Source: Opisthorchis felineus (lineage: Eukaryota; Platyhelminthes; Trematoda; Opisthorchiida; Opisthorchiidae). From it: a stretch of DNA of 64,000 nucleotides. The position numbers were made by a program, and so were the translations under genes. The number at the start of each line of letters is the position of its first letter. Position 1 is the first letter of the stretch. Shown in pieces: positions 12,064 to 22,999 of the stretch. Below the pieces are notes generated by a model that worked only from the letters and a program-made list of their open reading frames with translations, had not been told where the DNA came from and did no database searches. The stretch is from NCBI GenBank assembly GCA_004794785.1, contig SJOL01007351.1:139629-203628 (forward strand), given 5' to 3'.

Positions 12064-13236
12064 ATGGCCTGGAGGGATTTTCTAAAAGAATGGCCGGCAA
12101 GCAAGCAAGCATTTCTGAGTGTGAGTATAAAACCATGGAAAACAATTGTTGGGATATAAGTGTGCTCAATTCTCCGGGGTGAATTGCATAATTTTCGATT
12201 GAACTTAACAAAAATTAGCAGCTCTTTTTCTCACCCCACTGGAGATGATCCTGTGAAAAATTATTTGACGCCCTTTATTTTGCCGCCGGATTGTTTTTTG
12301 CTTTGAGCGAAGTATAAAAACAATTCAGAACATGGGAATTTATTTACATTTAAATTCTTCTACAGTGATAGCCAAGGGGGTTGACCGATGAGGGTCCTTC
12401 AATTAGCCTGCAACCCGTCGACCACCCTTAACATTAAGATGTAAGTAGTTATTTGTAAGATTTCGTGTTTTTACTCGGCTTGATGGTGCAAAAATGAGAC
12501 GCCTTCTATTGTCAACGTTTGTGAGTGTTTTTTTTTAGTCCAGATGGTTGTGCGAACTTTCTGGCAAAACTAGGGCGAAGTGTAGGGGCCGAAATTCCAG
12601 TTCCTTCGGCTTGATAATATCTGGAAGCTATTTCAATCATTTTCAGGGTAAGCTGAGAGGTTAAAAAACCACTGCGTATCTTAGTACGCTAAACCAAATA
12701 ACAGCCTTACTGGTGAGATCACTGGAAGTTACAATCAGCTAGTTTGATCCCATTGGCACTTCTTCGAAACCTACTGAAACACGCCTTATGCGCTGAAAAT
12801 ATCTGAGTTTCACTCTGCGATTAACATGGGTTCTTTAACCGGATTACTTCACGTTTGACATATTTGAGAAACATATCGCAGCTGGAATTATTAATGCATC
12901 CAATTTTATCCCGTTTCGTAAGCCGTGCGACAGAGTTACGCAATTCATGGTTGTAAGCCGGCTGTGATATGGCCAGGGCACCCAGACCTTGACAGCAGAA
13001 CCGGCTGGGGTTAAGACTAAAGCCTTTGGCTCAAAAGCGTTGATTGGCGTAACACCATCAGAGGAGCCTGCATTTTTAAGGAGAATGTCGACTTACTTGC
13101 TCCGACCATTAAACTTGAGTACCAGGAGTCTGTGTCAATCAGAATTCTACCCATGGACTATTCCTACGTGGGAGGCTATGAGCATCCCACAGTATAGCTC
13201 AATTGGATGTGGAGGTGCACAAACCGTCACACTGCG
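12064..13236 (+). CDS. Candidate multi-exon gene 5' end, function unknown
   Basis: The proposed first coding exon is 12064-12120. It has ATG in a strong context (gtgccATGG), 19 codons and donor gtgagtat. Exon 12539-12647 lies between an acceptor (a T run then ag) and donor CAGG|gtaagc. Exon 12996-13236 follows cccagaccttgacag and ends at the strong donor GCG|gtaagttcc. Joined in that order, all phases agree and 135 codons stay open. The peptide has no motif I know. Its second exon is basic (SGKTRAKCRGR). Exon 12366-12440, also with good borders, would insert an immediate stop if included. The RTE remnant begins about 450 bp downstream, and I cannot exclude that the last exon is decayed transposon sequence. 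Confidence 0.33.
12366..12440 (+). other. Possible poison-type cassette exon
   Basis: This 75-nt segment lies between acceptor aaattcttctacag and donor AAGAT|gtaagtag, both near consensus. After exon 12064-12120 (phase 0) its first codon is TGA, so inclusion would truncate the frame. Its own ATG at 12388 could instead be spliced in phase to 12539 to give a peptide of about 42 codons. Confidence 0.3.
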
Positions 13237-13699
13237 GTAAGTTCCAGCCCACCCCACACGGTTTAGGAAGTAAGCCAAGTAACCGTCACCCAGTGCATGC
13301 CCTGACTAACTCCCACCTGCTGTGTTCCAAGATGGATGTGAACTACTCTGTTGGCGCTTGTTTGACTTCACTGCCTTAAAGTGGGCGAATGAGACCATCC
13401 TATAACCAACTAAGGGGGTCGACAGAACAAAATGGGTGTTCGCAATGAGGGTGTCAGTTACACAGGAATAAGCTGCTTGTCTCCGGTTGTAACTAGGCGC
13501 TGCGGCGCTAATTCTACGTTGTCTTATGGGGACTTGTGAAGTCAAGACCCGAGAGCAGTAAGCGAGATTCCGCCCAGAAAGAATATGTGTGGACCACATC
13601 ATCACATTCCGTCAAGTGTGAGAGTAACGTCATGCGCATGAGCACCCTATAATACTGGTATTTTCCGATTTCAGAAGCGCGTTCAATTTTGTTCACCGG

Positions 13700-14955
13700 T
13701 TAGATATTTTCTCACCATTCTTGCGCAATGGGACGTGCCATAGCAGTTCATGGATATCACGCGCTTTTTATAGTAACATTATTGTGGGCGCGTGAGAGTG
13801 CATCGGAACTCTCCAAAAGCTTTCCTGCAAGCAGTGGTGTCTTACACCGATGTCCATTCTCTCCAATTTTGTTTATTTTCGTCATTGATGAGTTAATGGG
13901 GCGAACAGTTGAAGGTCTCCAAAATCATGGTATTCAGATCTCTCCGAGCAAAAACTTGTAGACTTCAAATTATGAGACCACATTTTTTCATTTCCGAAAA
14001 GAACAGGAAGCGCAAGCATTACTTCAAAAATTTTCCAAGATCATCCGGTCACTTAGAATGTGCTTCGTGCCAACAAAGTGCGAAGTCGCGCTGTAGGACG
14101 TACAGCCTTTGACTATTGCACTAAGAATTCACGGAATTACATTGAGGTTTTAGAGCACTATGCATATTTCGGAAGTCCTACTTGCTGACTGCAGGGTGAC
14201 AGGCAAAGTCAGGCAAAGTCACGAATCTCAAATGTCTGGACTGCATTTGCCGACCTGCACCACCTGTTGCATCAAAATGGCATTTCACTGGGTTTCCAAG
14301 GTTGCGTGTATTAGACCACTGTACGGTTGCAAGACTTGGCAACTTCTTGCGGAGGATATGAGACATCTTCGGATCTTGGACCACCGACTTCTCAGAGCTA
14401 TAGTGGGAGTCGGCTGAAACCAGAAAATCCGAAATGAAGTTATAAGGAAACGAGTTTTTGATAAGGCAGATGGAAGTTCCCTTAAATAGTGCCCCCAGCA
14501 GTGTCAGCTAAGATGGCTTGCCCAGGTGCTGGGCATGCCGAGAGGAGCTCTGTTTTCCGTATCTAATTCGGAGTGGCGAAAAACTAGAGGTGGACAGAGT
14601 TTGATACTGTAGAAGAGAATAATGCATGTAACAAAAAGTTTGAGTGCCGCTGGTGCCGTTCGCCCTCCATGGTGGGATCCACGTGGCCCTCGTGTGCTTG
14701 GCTTGAGACACCCAAAGATATGGTTGGCAACCGATGTCAGTGGCGTTCGTGCTGTGGGCTTCTAACCAGATTGTTTGACTGAGTGTTGGAAGTGTGAGCT
14801 AACTGGACATTTGTTTTAAGCAAGCTTTAAATCCGACTTCCTGCTCCATTTCCTTCTCTCTTCCATCATAAGGCGTTATTCAGGTAAATTGGCAGGGTTG
14901 TACGGCAGTGAAGCAGTAGTGTTCTTATCCGGTTTTGCCGTTAATGGTGATGATT
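13700..14955 (+). mobile_element. RTE-like non-LTR retrotransposon, 5'-truncated and decayed
   Basis: The reverse transcriptase palm and thumb of an RTE-type element can be followed through several frames, ending in a short tail with GATGAT units, as is usual for RTE. The 3' end (14900-14955, gtacggcagtgaagca onward) matches the insert at 344-406 on the minus strand and the fragment at 4805-4868. No endonuclease domain is visible upstream, so the copy is 5'-truncated or its 5' part is unrecognisable. Confidence 0.75.
13728..14785 (+). pseudogene. RTE-like reverse transcriptase remnant
   Basis: Recognisable blocks in order are CPFSPILFIFVIDELM (RT motif with the conserved SP-LF core) at about 13852-13897, IQISPSKNL, then after frameshifts LYGCKTWQLLAEDMRHLRI at about 14316-14373. 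The last pattern, YGCETW followed by LR-L, is typical of RTE/CR1-type elements. Residues near 14640-14780 (SAAGA, WWDPRGP) are the usual C-terminal block. The catalytic YADD is not intact where it should follow IQISPSKNL. At least four frame changes and internal stops make it non-functional. It once copied the element's RNA into DNA at the target site. Confidence 0.7.
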
Positions 14956-16019
14956 AAATGCGACAGACGAGACTACACTGAATGCACATAAATCGCAGTT
15001 GCGTATTTCTCACCGCACTGTCCGTATGGAGGGAATCAACAAAAGTGGTAACTGCACATGAGTGATCGTTTCACACGGGTAGGACATAGAGGGGTTTAGT
15101 CCATATCAGCAAATTTACATCAAAGCAGATAAACAAACAATCCTATTCTGGCAAATATAACGAGCCAATGCAGTACTTCGCTAAAGGGATAATCAGCAAA
15201 ACCCGCCAAATACTCTTCTGGTCACTGGCAAGGGTATCATCTTTTAGTCACCTCCAAGGTACTGACCTCCAGTAGAGGTGAAACCAATTTATATTATTTC
15301 ACAGCTTTTCAGTATGGAGCGATCTAAAGTGGATAATGTGATTCACATTTAAACCTCTAAAGTCTCCTCTCTGTTAGACAGGTTTTTGTTCGGAATCAGC
15401 ACAGGTCATAATGATACAGCTGTGGAAAATAATTTGCACGGGCTGTTGTGAACGGATAAACCCATGAAATAAATGGTTGTTAAATACATAATTTCGTTAA
15501 TCGGACGGAATGCACCTTGGATTTGCATACATGTTTCTACCAAAACTTCCAACAGGGAAGCCCAATAGATACAAGAGTATGAATGGTATTTTTGATTCAC
15601 AACATTCACCTCGAAGAAGCCACCTCATCAATAGATATTTTCAATAAAGGGACAGTTCGAAGGGACAGAAATTTCCTCAACTACGATTCGCCACCGAACT
15701 GACGAGAAGTGGTGTTTTTGGTATCCTAAATCGTTCACTTACCCCTGATAGATATTTTATCACCTGAATGGAATTTGAACAGATAAATTTGTTTGTGAAT
15801 TGGCGGCTTTGCATGGAAAATTGGTGGTTCATGGGAAACCTGGCAACCAACTATAAACCAAATTTTTTTATCGTGAGCAGAAGCTTGCATTATTCAGCTT
15901 AGGTTTTCAGTTGAGCTCTGATGAGTTTTCGTTCACCTGAGTAGCCACACGTACTTTGCATGAGAAACAAGTTGAAATATTCCTCTCTGCTCCACAAATT
16001 AGTGGGTGCGCGCCCCTTA
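14956..16019. other. No supported gene
   Basis: Mostly unique DNA. Around 15270-15320 a stretch with accaatttatatt and cacagcttttcagtatgg weakly recalls the SINE family 2 tail, too diverged to call. Confidence 0.45.
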
Positions 16020-16310
16020 TTCAGTATGAAGAATTTCAACACTTGTTCCTTGGTTCAAATCAGTGTAAAACTTCGACAAATACATTCATTTGCGTAACAA
16101 TTTGGTTTTGATGGAAAACTCACCTGGAACCCTGCTGAATCTCTCATTTATGATGTTCTTATGCAAATGAGTGTAATTTTCGAAATCGGTCCAATTTGGG
16201 CTCAAGTAGAACACAATTTTGACGGAAACTAGGGGGACTGCGCCTCAAGGAGAGCAAAACCGTCCGTGGGCTGTCGAAAAGGTTTCAACAACTTTATGAG
16301 TAGTTTATAC
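16020..16310 (+). repeat. MITE-like foldback element (family A), rearranged copy
   Basis: The right end reads actgcgcctcaaggagagc, then ccgtccgtgggctgtcgaaa, then caactttatgagtag, matching the right arm of the 31.8-kb copy. The interior from about 16040 to 16165 matches the interior of that copy in reverse complement (ttccaggtgagt, aaaccaaatt). The part from about 16160 matches it directly. The left terminal arm is not recognisable. No open frame is conserved, as expected for a non-autonomous element. Confidence 0.6.
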
Positions 16311-19300
16311 GGTGTGAGACTGCCATTTGACAGGGAACGTCGGTAGCTAAAATACCACTGAATTTTTAATGCTACGTCACGGTTTTAGTTTTTTTAGACC
16401 GAAACTATGGCTTAAAATGCACACCACGCAACCTCCAATGAACTATATGGTTACATACGACTTAAGCTGAGGTGAACTCATATCTGCCTTAGTGAAGATG
16501 TATACTTCAAAACAGATTACCTGAGCGTCTTTGAATACCAAACTTTTGTCCGTTACCGCTGAGCGTGATTTGCTAACCAAGGGCGAGTATCTAAGCAAAT
16601 CTTCGCTTGCTAACTAATTCACAGTGAAATACAAATATGCAAGTAGTCATTAGAATTTTGAGAAAGGTGTCCTCTTTGAATCGAGCTCCCAGACACAGCG
16701 ATCCCCAGGGTTAAGGGAAACAGCCTAGAAAGAACAGGTCATTCGATTTTTTTGTGTTAATGAGTGTTAATATTTTTAACCTGTCCATACCCAAAAATTC
16801 CAATGACAGGAAATTAGACGTGCACCATTTTCAGCATTCTAGACGTGCCATGATGCAAGCAGAGTACTCTTGATTCTGTACGAGTAATTCCAGTTGCCAT
16901 TTATGAAGTATTCACACATTTGCTAGAAATGACGCTCACCTTTCACCTAAAATCGGACAAAACCCTTCCAGTATATTTCCTTATTTCAACAAGATTTGCA
17001 GTGAGTTTAAAATACTAGATGCATACTAAATGCATTTCATTTAATCCTGGAGGTACCAACACATCAGCGGTTTTCTCGAGGTTGCTGTTCGAAGACGTTT
17101 ACACATTTGCATACAGTGAATTTTCTTTTCGAATGTTATCCGTTTGCCGTTCATTTTGGTCTTCTGAGCGCTAGCACAAACACGGACTCACGTAGACACA
17201 CAACGCTGTTTCTCTCCGACTCCTGAGCGCATGCAATAACCCAGATTCCGTTCGTGAAAGAACATAAAAATCCGTTTCACTTGTTGTCAACCGGTCATCA
17301 CTGAAGTAACTAATTCCTCAAACGTCGCCAACTTGGCATTCCAGCGTGACCAAGCACAGAGTTACAGTTGCACATTGGTAAACGGTACCGCGGATCGTAT
17401 TTCTGGTCTACTACCTCGATGTTGACAATAGGGTAATTTACGCAGTGTGCTAGGTTCACTTTTCTAGCTTTTCTCAACTCGTGCGCAGTTTCAGAATGCG
17501 TCGGGCAAATTTATTACGCGTATCAGTGCACCAAAACAAGGAGCAGTACATTTTTATCAGCCCGACAAAAAAAGCAGTCCTAAATAGGAATTCTCGTTTT
17601 TATGTTCACTCAATAAATTCTAGATTTAAGTTTGGAGTTGAGCGAAGTAGATTCTCCATGGGGTATTTGTTGGGATGTTGATGGTTCGAAAGACAAGTCG
17701 CTAACAAATGTAAATAAAAATTATAAACGGACTTTCGTGACCTTCATTAATCACGAATACCGTTACCTATCCAGACTGACCATCCATGAATAACCGCAGT
17801 TCAGAAAATTCGATTGTGATGAGATTATTGAACACGATGTTGAAGCTACTCATTTTCAAGAACACCAACACTTGTGCTCCATATTTCATACAGCTAAGTA
17901 CCTGCATTTTCCGCGAGAATAGACCAAATGGCGCGAAGCTACGATGAAAGAATAATGTAGATACAGAACAGTAAAAATTTTATTCTTCATCTAGCATTTT
18001 CGAGGACAGAATCTACACTTGCAATGATATTCAGAAATCTACACGAGCAAGGTGAATAGCAAATTACTGAAGAGTAATAATTTTATCAAGGAAAACGCTC
18101 ATTCCCGAACTCTATCAGCTTTTAAATCACATGAACAAGCAAACAGAACGATTACCCTCACATTTTAAGCAGTCATAAGGGCGCAAGGCACCAATATTAC
18201 TAGCTCCTCATGTAGATAAATAGCTCTTCAGAATGTCGTTTTTCGGTACTGTTTGCTTACCGAGTAGAGTAGTATGACCGAAACTAACGGTGGCGGATCG
18301 AATAGTTATTTGTTTTAATGTTGGTGGTATGCATCACATTTTCAGCATTTTTAGCAACAATTTCGAAAAACCACATTGTCTTCGACCTACTGTGGTAGAC
18401 AAAGGCCGACTCACACTTCAAACTGGCCGATACTGAGGGCAGCACAGAACCTTTCCTTGCTTTTGTGTGAAAGATTCAATAACCCAGCGATAGTTTCAAC
18501 CTTCCAAAGCTCACTAAGTTTCCACCTTTTTTTCTGTTGCACCTTAGTGCTTAAGTAGGACGAGTTTCTCGTTTGTGGTGTTTTTCAAATGAAAACATTC
18601 ATATTTCCTTGCGGCTGGGTCTTTACTCTCAACTACCTCATCCCAGTTTTCGAGTGCGAAATCATATGTAGATGAAAAAATGCGAGCTGCGACTACCTAC
18701 CAAATAAGAAAACGGCGAGTTCGGTAGCTGTTGACAAAAGCTTTTGCGTTAAAGTTCCAAATATTATTGTATTAGCAAAAACCGGGTTTCGTGAATATCA
18801 ACGCAGGTGAAAAATGCGAGTACTATGAGAAATGTTGTGGATACATCGGCTTTTCGTCTAGCTCGGAACATTTCAGCTTTCCAGGTGTTCTTTAGGATGA
18901 ATCACGAAATTAAACACTTTCCTCTTGACTACTGTGTCATCATTTTTAGTCCGATTTATTTGGATGTTCATCAAGTATGCGGGTCATCCCAATTTCGTGG
19001 TCGAATTTCATTGTCTATGACGTTACTTGTTCAGTTTGCACTACAGTTAAAAGAGTCTAAGCATGAGTATAATAGCGTCTTGAAGAACAAAGGACAGAAA
19101 CTGACGAAAGATCTGTCATTTTGTTCAGAAATCTCTCAACATGAACCAAATGTGCAAGTAGTCTTGTTCTGCTGTACAAAGGAAATTACACCCTACAGTT
19201 ACCGTTGGTTTCTGAAGAAACCAGTAGGCTCAGTGACGATTAAAACCAAATTGAATGTTTAGCGTGATTCAACAGCAAATTTAAACCCCCTAGGGCTCAC

Positions 19301-20050
19301 CTAAGGAATTTTCGTCAGGGACAATTTTCATGAAGTTGGATTGACTGAAGCCGCAATCTTTGCAAATGCATGGTCTGCCAAAAGTTCCTACTCGAGCTGT
19401 AAACTACATGCCTCCTAAATTCTAGACCACTGCTGGGTGTAAGTTTATTCGCAGAAATTTGTCAAATAATCTTGTTAAAAAACGCGTCTAAATGTTCCGT
19501 GACTAAGAGGGCTAGACATTCCGGAAGAACGGATGGTTTCTTTTGCTGTCAATCCCTATTGACAAGCAGTCCTCTGACCAAAATAGTTGAAACTAGCTAT
19601 GACTAGCTGACCTTCTAAAAGAACTTATTTTCAGATAAACATTCTACTCAGAAAACAAAATTGCTTTTCACAAATGAACAGAAAATCGATAGAATTTTCC
19701 CGGAGACAAATTAGGTCCTTCATTCCTTCTTAATCCAGTTACTCAAACAATAAATGAAACTTTCAGGAAACATTTTCGTATGGACTTAGTTTTTCATTTG
19801 ATATATGTCTGGGACAAATGACTTGCACGTACGCATTATATAGAATAGAATATTTGAAGTCCAGGTTGTTCAGCTAGTATTTCAGTTGTCACCTCACCAA
19901 TATCGTTCGTAGTATGTGACTCTCACGTATGCCATATAGACTCCTGGAATTTTTACCAATCTGACTACGTATCGTATTGCTTCACATGCGTATTTTAAGA
20001 GGACAACGCGCTGCTGACCCTTCAAGTGACGCCAAAGCAAAATGACTCAC
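16311..20050. other. No supported gene apart from one long open frame
   Basis: AT-rich unique DNA. Minus-strand donor-like gtgagc occurs at about 16938 without a good acceptor partner. One 151-codon plus frame (18807-19262) is listed separately. Confidence 0.45.
18807..19262 (+). CDS. Uncharacterised open frame, 151 codons
   Basis: This is one of the longer open frames in the window (stop TAG at 19260). It begins beside an acceptor-like aacgcag at about 18806, and its first codon is GTG rather than ATG in that reading. The peptide has a hydrophobic stretch near residues 42-52 (YCVIIFSPIYL) and no family signature I recognise. It could be chance in AT-rich DNA. Confidence 0.15.
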   Translation: MKNASTMRNVVDTSAFRLARNISAFQVFFRMNHEIKHFPLDYCVIIFSPIYLDVHQVCGSSQFRGRISLSMTLLVQFALQLKESKHEYNSVLKNKGQKLTKDLSFCSEISQHEPNVQVVLFCCTKEITPYSYRWFLKKPVGSVTIKTKLNV

Positions 20051-20070
20051 CTTCTGAAGTAAAGCATATG
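20051..20070 (-). other. Candidate 20-nt micro-exon
   Basis: On the minus strand the acceptor tagaaccctttacag is followed by exactly 20 nt and the consensus donor AGAAG|gtgagtca. Open readings exist, for example YALLQK entering in phase 1. Micro-exon genes are known in flukes. Here only the splice signals support the call. Confidence 0.25.
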
Positions 20071-22127
20071 CTGTAAAGGGTTCTAGGGTCAGTCAGTTTG
20101 CATACTTGTGGAGATTCGTCCCGGACAAATGCAGTCTTCAACTCTGATTCCTCCGAAAATGTGATGTCTTTGACTAAAACTGTTTTCAGAAGACCTGCTT
20201 ATCCGAAACCTTCCTTTCGCGAACGCTGGTAGGAAAAATCTCACTTGACCCAAGATTGTCATAGCAGAGAAAGATTTATTCGTATTCTGTCCCTTGAAAG
20301 GATTTGTTTCTTACTAATGGTTAACCCAGAAATATATTTTCGTGGGAGAAAAATTGCTCCAAGCTGCCAAATCCAGTATAAAGAGGAAAATCCACCGTTC
20401 GCCTATTAGTGCTTGAAGACAGAATGCCATCAGTGTTATTTCACGTTGTCTTGAACGGTAGTAAACGGCACTTTCGACAAATCCGAGTACTTATGCAAAT
20501 GGCCCTCTGAATGTTGCTCACGTTAATTGTTTGAATTCGCCAGGTAAACAGATAACAGTTAAACTCTAGGGTAGTCATTTAATATGGTCACCATAAGGAC
20601 TGTTCTGACACTGTAAAGCTACTCCTCCGGTACCGAAGGGTCCTGGCTAATGTGCATTTCCAATAGTGGGAAACACTGTCATTTAAATTTTAAAATCAGA
20701 ACGGTGCAATCAAAAATGTCCATCTCAACATTCATTAGCTAGCCAGGGCATACATCAAATTATTTCGCCACGGATTTGCTCACTATTTCTAATCTAATTT
20801 CCAGTGGTGACGTTTGTCTTTTCTTCAGCTGTCAATGTGAATAGCTATCTTGATTGTGTACGTTTATGAGGTGGTCATTTCAAGAAGGAACTCTTATTCA
20901 GCCCTTATCTTTTACTTTCCAGTTCGATTTCTCAACATCTCTCTATCTTTTTAGGAAACCAGTTTACAGGAAAAGTGCCTTTGAGTGCAAAGTTTTGAAA
21001 ACGTCCCCTGATCTTTGTTGGTCATCGTTTGAATAATAAGCACAAACGATAAACGGTCTAATTATTTCAAATCAACCTTCCATTGGATGCAGGGCCGGCG
21101 CTCTATACTACTCGTCCAGATACTACTCGCACGTTTCATCAACCCTCTAAACGTCTGCGCACACGTAATCGTTCCCCGGTTAGTCTGAGTTAGGTCAGCT
21201 GCGGCAGCGAATTTATACCGTATATCCTTCGGAGCATCGTTGCACCTTCAAAGCTGGCTCCTCTTTACTGGTCCTAATCCTGGGCCGTCCTCAGTCGTGT
21301 AAAAGTTTACATGGTGGTCAGTAACAATGAAAAGCAATCAGCTTTTGCAAAATTATGTAGTAAAAGTTAAGGTTTTCCTCAAAAACAATGTATTCTTTTA
21401 GAGAGTCCACAAATCCATCTGCCGTCACTCCTTTTAAGGTATAATCTCTCTTGACACAGATAACCTCTATGGAAAATCTAATACCAGCTTATCAACTGGT
21501 GGATTATTGTAAGCAAAATAATATATGGATAAATGGAACTACCTATAAAAGTCTCCAAAATTCCTTGTTCTCAACCAGAATTTGTCAACTACTGTATTTT
21601 GTTGTGAATGAGTTCCTGATTAACTACATGTCATCCGTACTGTATCTAAATGTGTTCTTGATGCACTGCTCGGAAGTTTTACACTTCAGATTTCCGTCCA
21701 TGAGTTCCATAAGTGGGCATGTTTAGATCAGCTTTTCTCAAAGAGAATTAGAGTTTGCAGGGAGGTAATGGAGCGGGGTTTCATTGGACGGAAGGGAAAC
21801 GGAGGATATGGGATAGAATCCAAGTCTTCCTTAGCAATTCTCCGCTGGGATACTCTGAGGAGAACCCAGACACCACACTCGTTGCGTTATGTATTCAGTG
21901 ATCATTTAGACCACCAAAACTGACGTTAACACTAACAACTCCAGCAGTATTATTGCGATGGTGTATACTACTGGTGAAATAGGCGAGCAGTGTCTGGTCA
22001 ACGGCCAAAGTGACCTCCCTGCAACTGATGGAACGTAAATATGGAAGTCACTGAACATTTTTCTACTGATGCTCAAACATCGCAAAGGAAAGTTGTTAGT
22101 GTGAGGAGATTTGGGTTTTTTGTGGAG
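20071..22127. other. No supported gene
   Basis: Frames at plus 20854-21036 and plus 21451-21726 show no motifs. Nothing repetitive is recognised until the SINE tail at 22128. Confidence 0.5.
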
Positions 22128-22164
22128 ATTTCGTCCTGTAAGTGAAGCCAATCTATGCTGAAAC
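22128..22164 (-). repeat. SINE family 2, 3' tail only
   Basis: The sequence atttcgtcctgtaagtgaag followed by ccaatctatgctgaaa is a near-exact reverse complement of the tail of the full copy that ends at 22456. The two tails form an inverted pair about 270 bp apart. Confidence 0.7.
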
Positions 22165-22259
22165 CCGCTCATCCTTCACTTACGGGATCCACATCACGCG
22201 GTCGCACTTGTTGACTGGCTCCTCGAGCAACGAGCGGCGCTATATTCTGTCTAAGTGCT

Positions 22260-22456
22260 AGGTAATCACATTGCTGATCAGCCAACCGTGGCCGAACGGT
22301 TAAGTGTTCAAACTACTAGCCAGGAGGTCGCGGGTTCGAGACTCTCCGGAGCTTCGTGAGATGCGCACTGCTGATGATTCCCAATAAGGATGAAACAGCT
22401 GTACAGGGCTTCTCGGCTTTTCAGCATAGATTGACTTCACTTACAGGACGAACTCT
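22260..22456 (+). repeat. SINE family 2, best-preserved copy (tRNA-derived)
   Basis: A leader (ggtaatcacattgctgatca) precedes a tRNA-like head with an A-box-like tggccgaacggttaa and a B-box-like gggttcgagact, spaced as in a tRNA gene. The family-specific body (gcgcactgctgatgattccc, then ctcggcttttcagcatag) and the end cttacaggacgaactc follow. Such elements are transcribed by RNA polymerase III and mobilised by a partner LINE. The tRNA-like part has the long-variable-arm look of Leu or Ser tRNAs, which I infer only from the A-box region. Confidence 0.75.
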
Positions 22457-22999
22457 CCGAAAAGGAAAGATAAAAAGGACGCTTGAGGATGTTGGTTTTT
22501 CAAAAAAATATGTGCAATTGCGGCTTTGCGTTCGTGTCTGAAGGCTTGTAACCGCACAATGCTTGTCGATCAGGAAACAACTCCGCACACGAAGGCGCTC
22601 TTCCTTCCACTGGAAGCTTTCACTTTTGGAGAGCATATTAACATTCATTAAAGGCGAGTAATGTTTGTGAGAACATAGAAAAGAACATAATAAAGGGAAG
22701 GAGAGCCTCGAAAACGTGTGATATCATTAGTTCCGTCAAACTTGTGGATCGTTTCTGAAGTGAAAATATAGTGTTAAACGTAGTAGCCAAGACAAAAGTG
22801 ATTTTTAAGAATTGGAATAAATAGATATAATGTTTAGTTCATACTTTGGAGCGGAAAACCTTGGCACGGTCAAAACTCTTGCATGAGGCACAAAGTAACT
22901 CTCCCGCAGAGCAGTGTCTGGAAGAAATTGGAGGAATAATAATAAGCACAATGTGCATTGGATAAATGTAGTGTACATGCATTCAGAGCACAACCGGGA

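Noticed and set aside
22356..22541. Open frames around 22.4 kb on both strands
   Set aside because: They are translations of the SINE family 2 body and tail.
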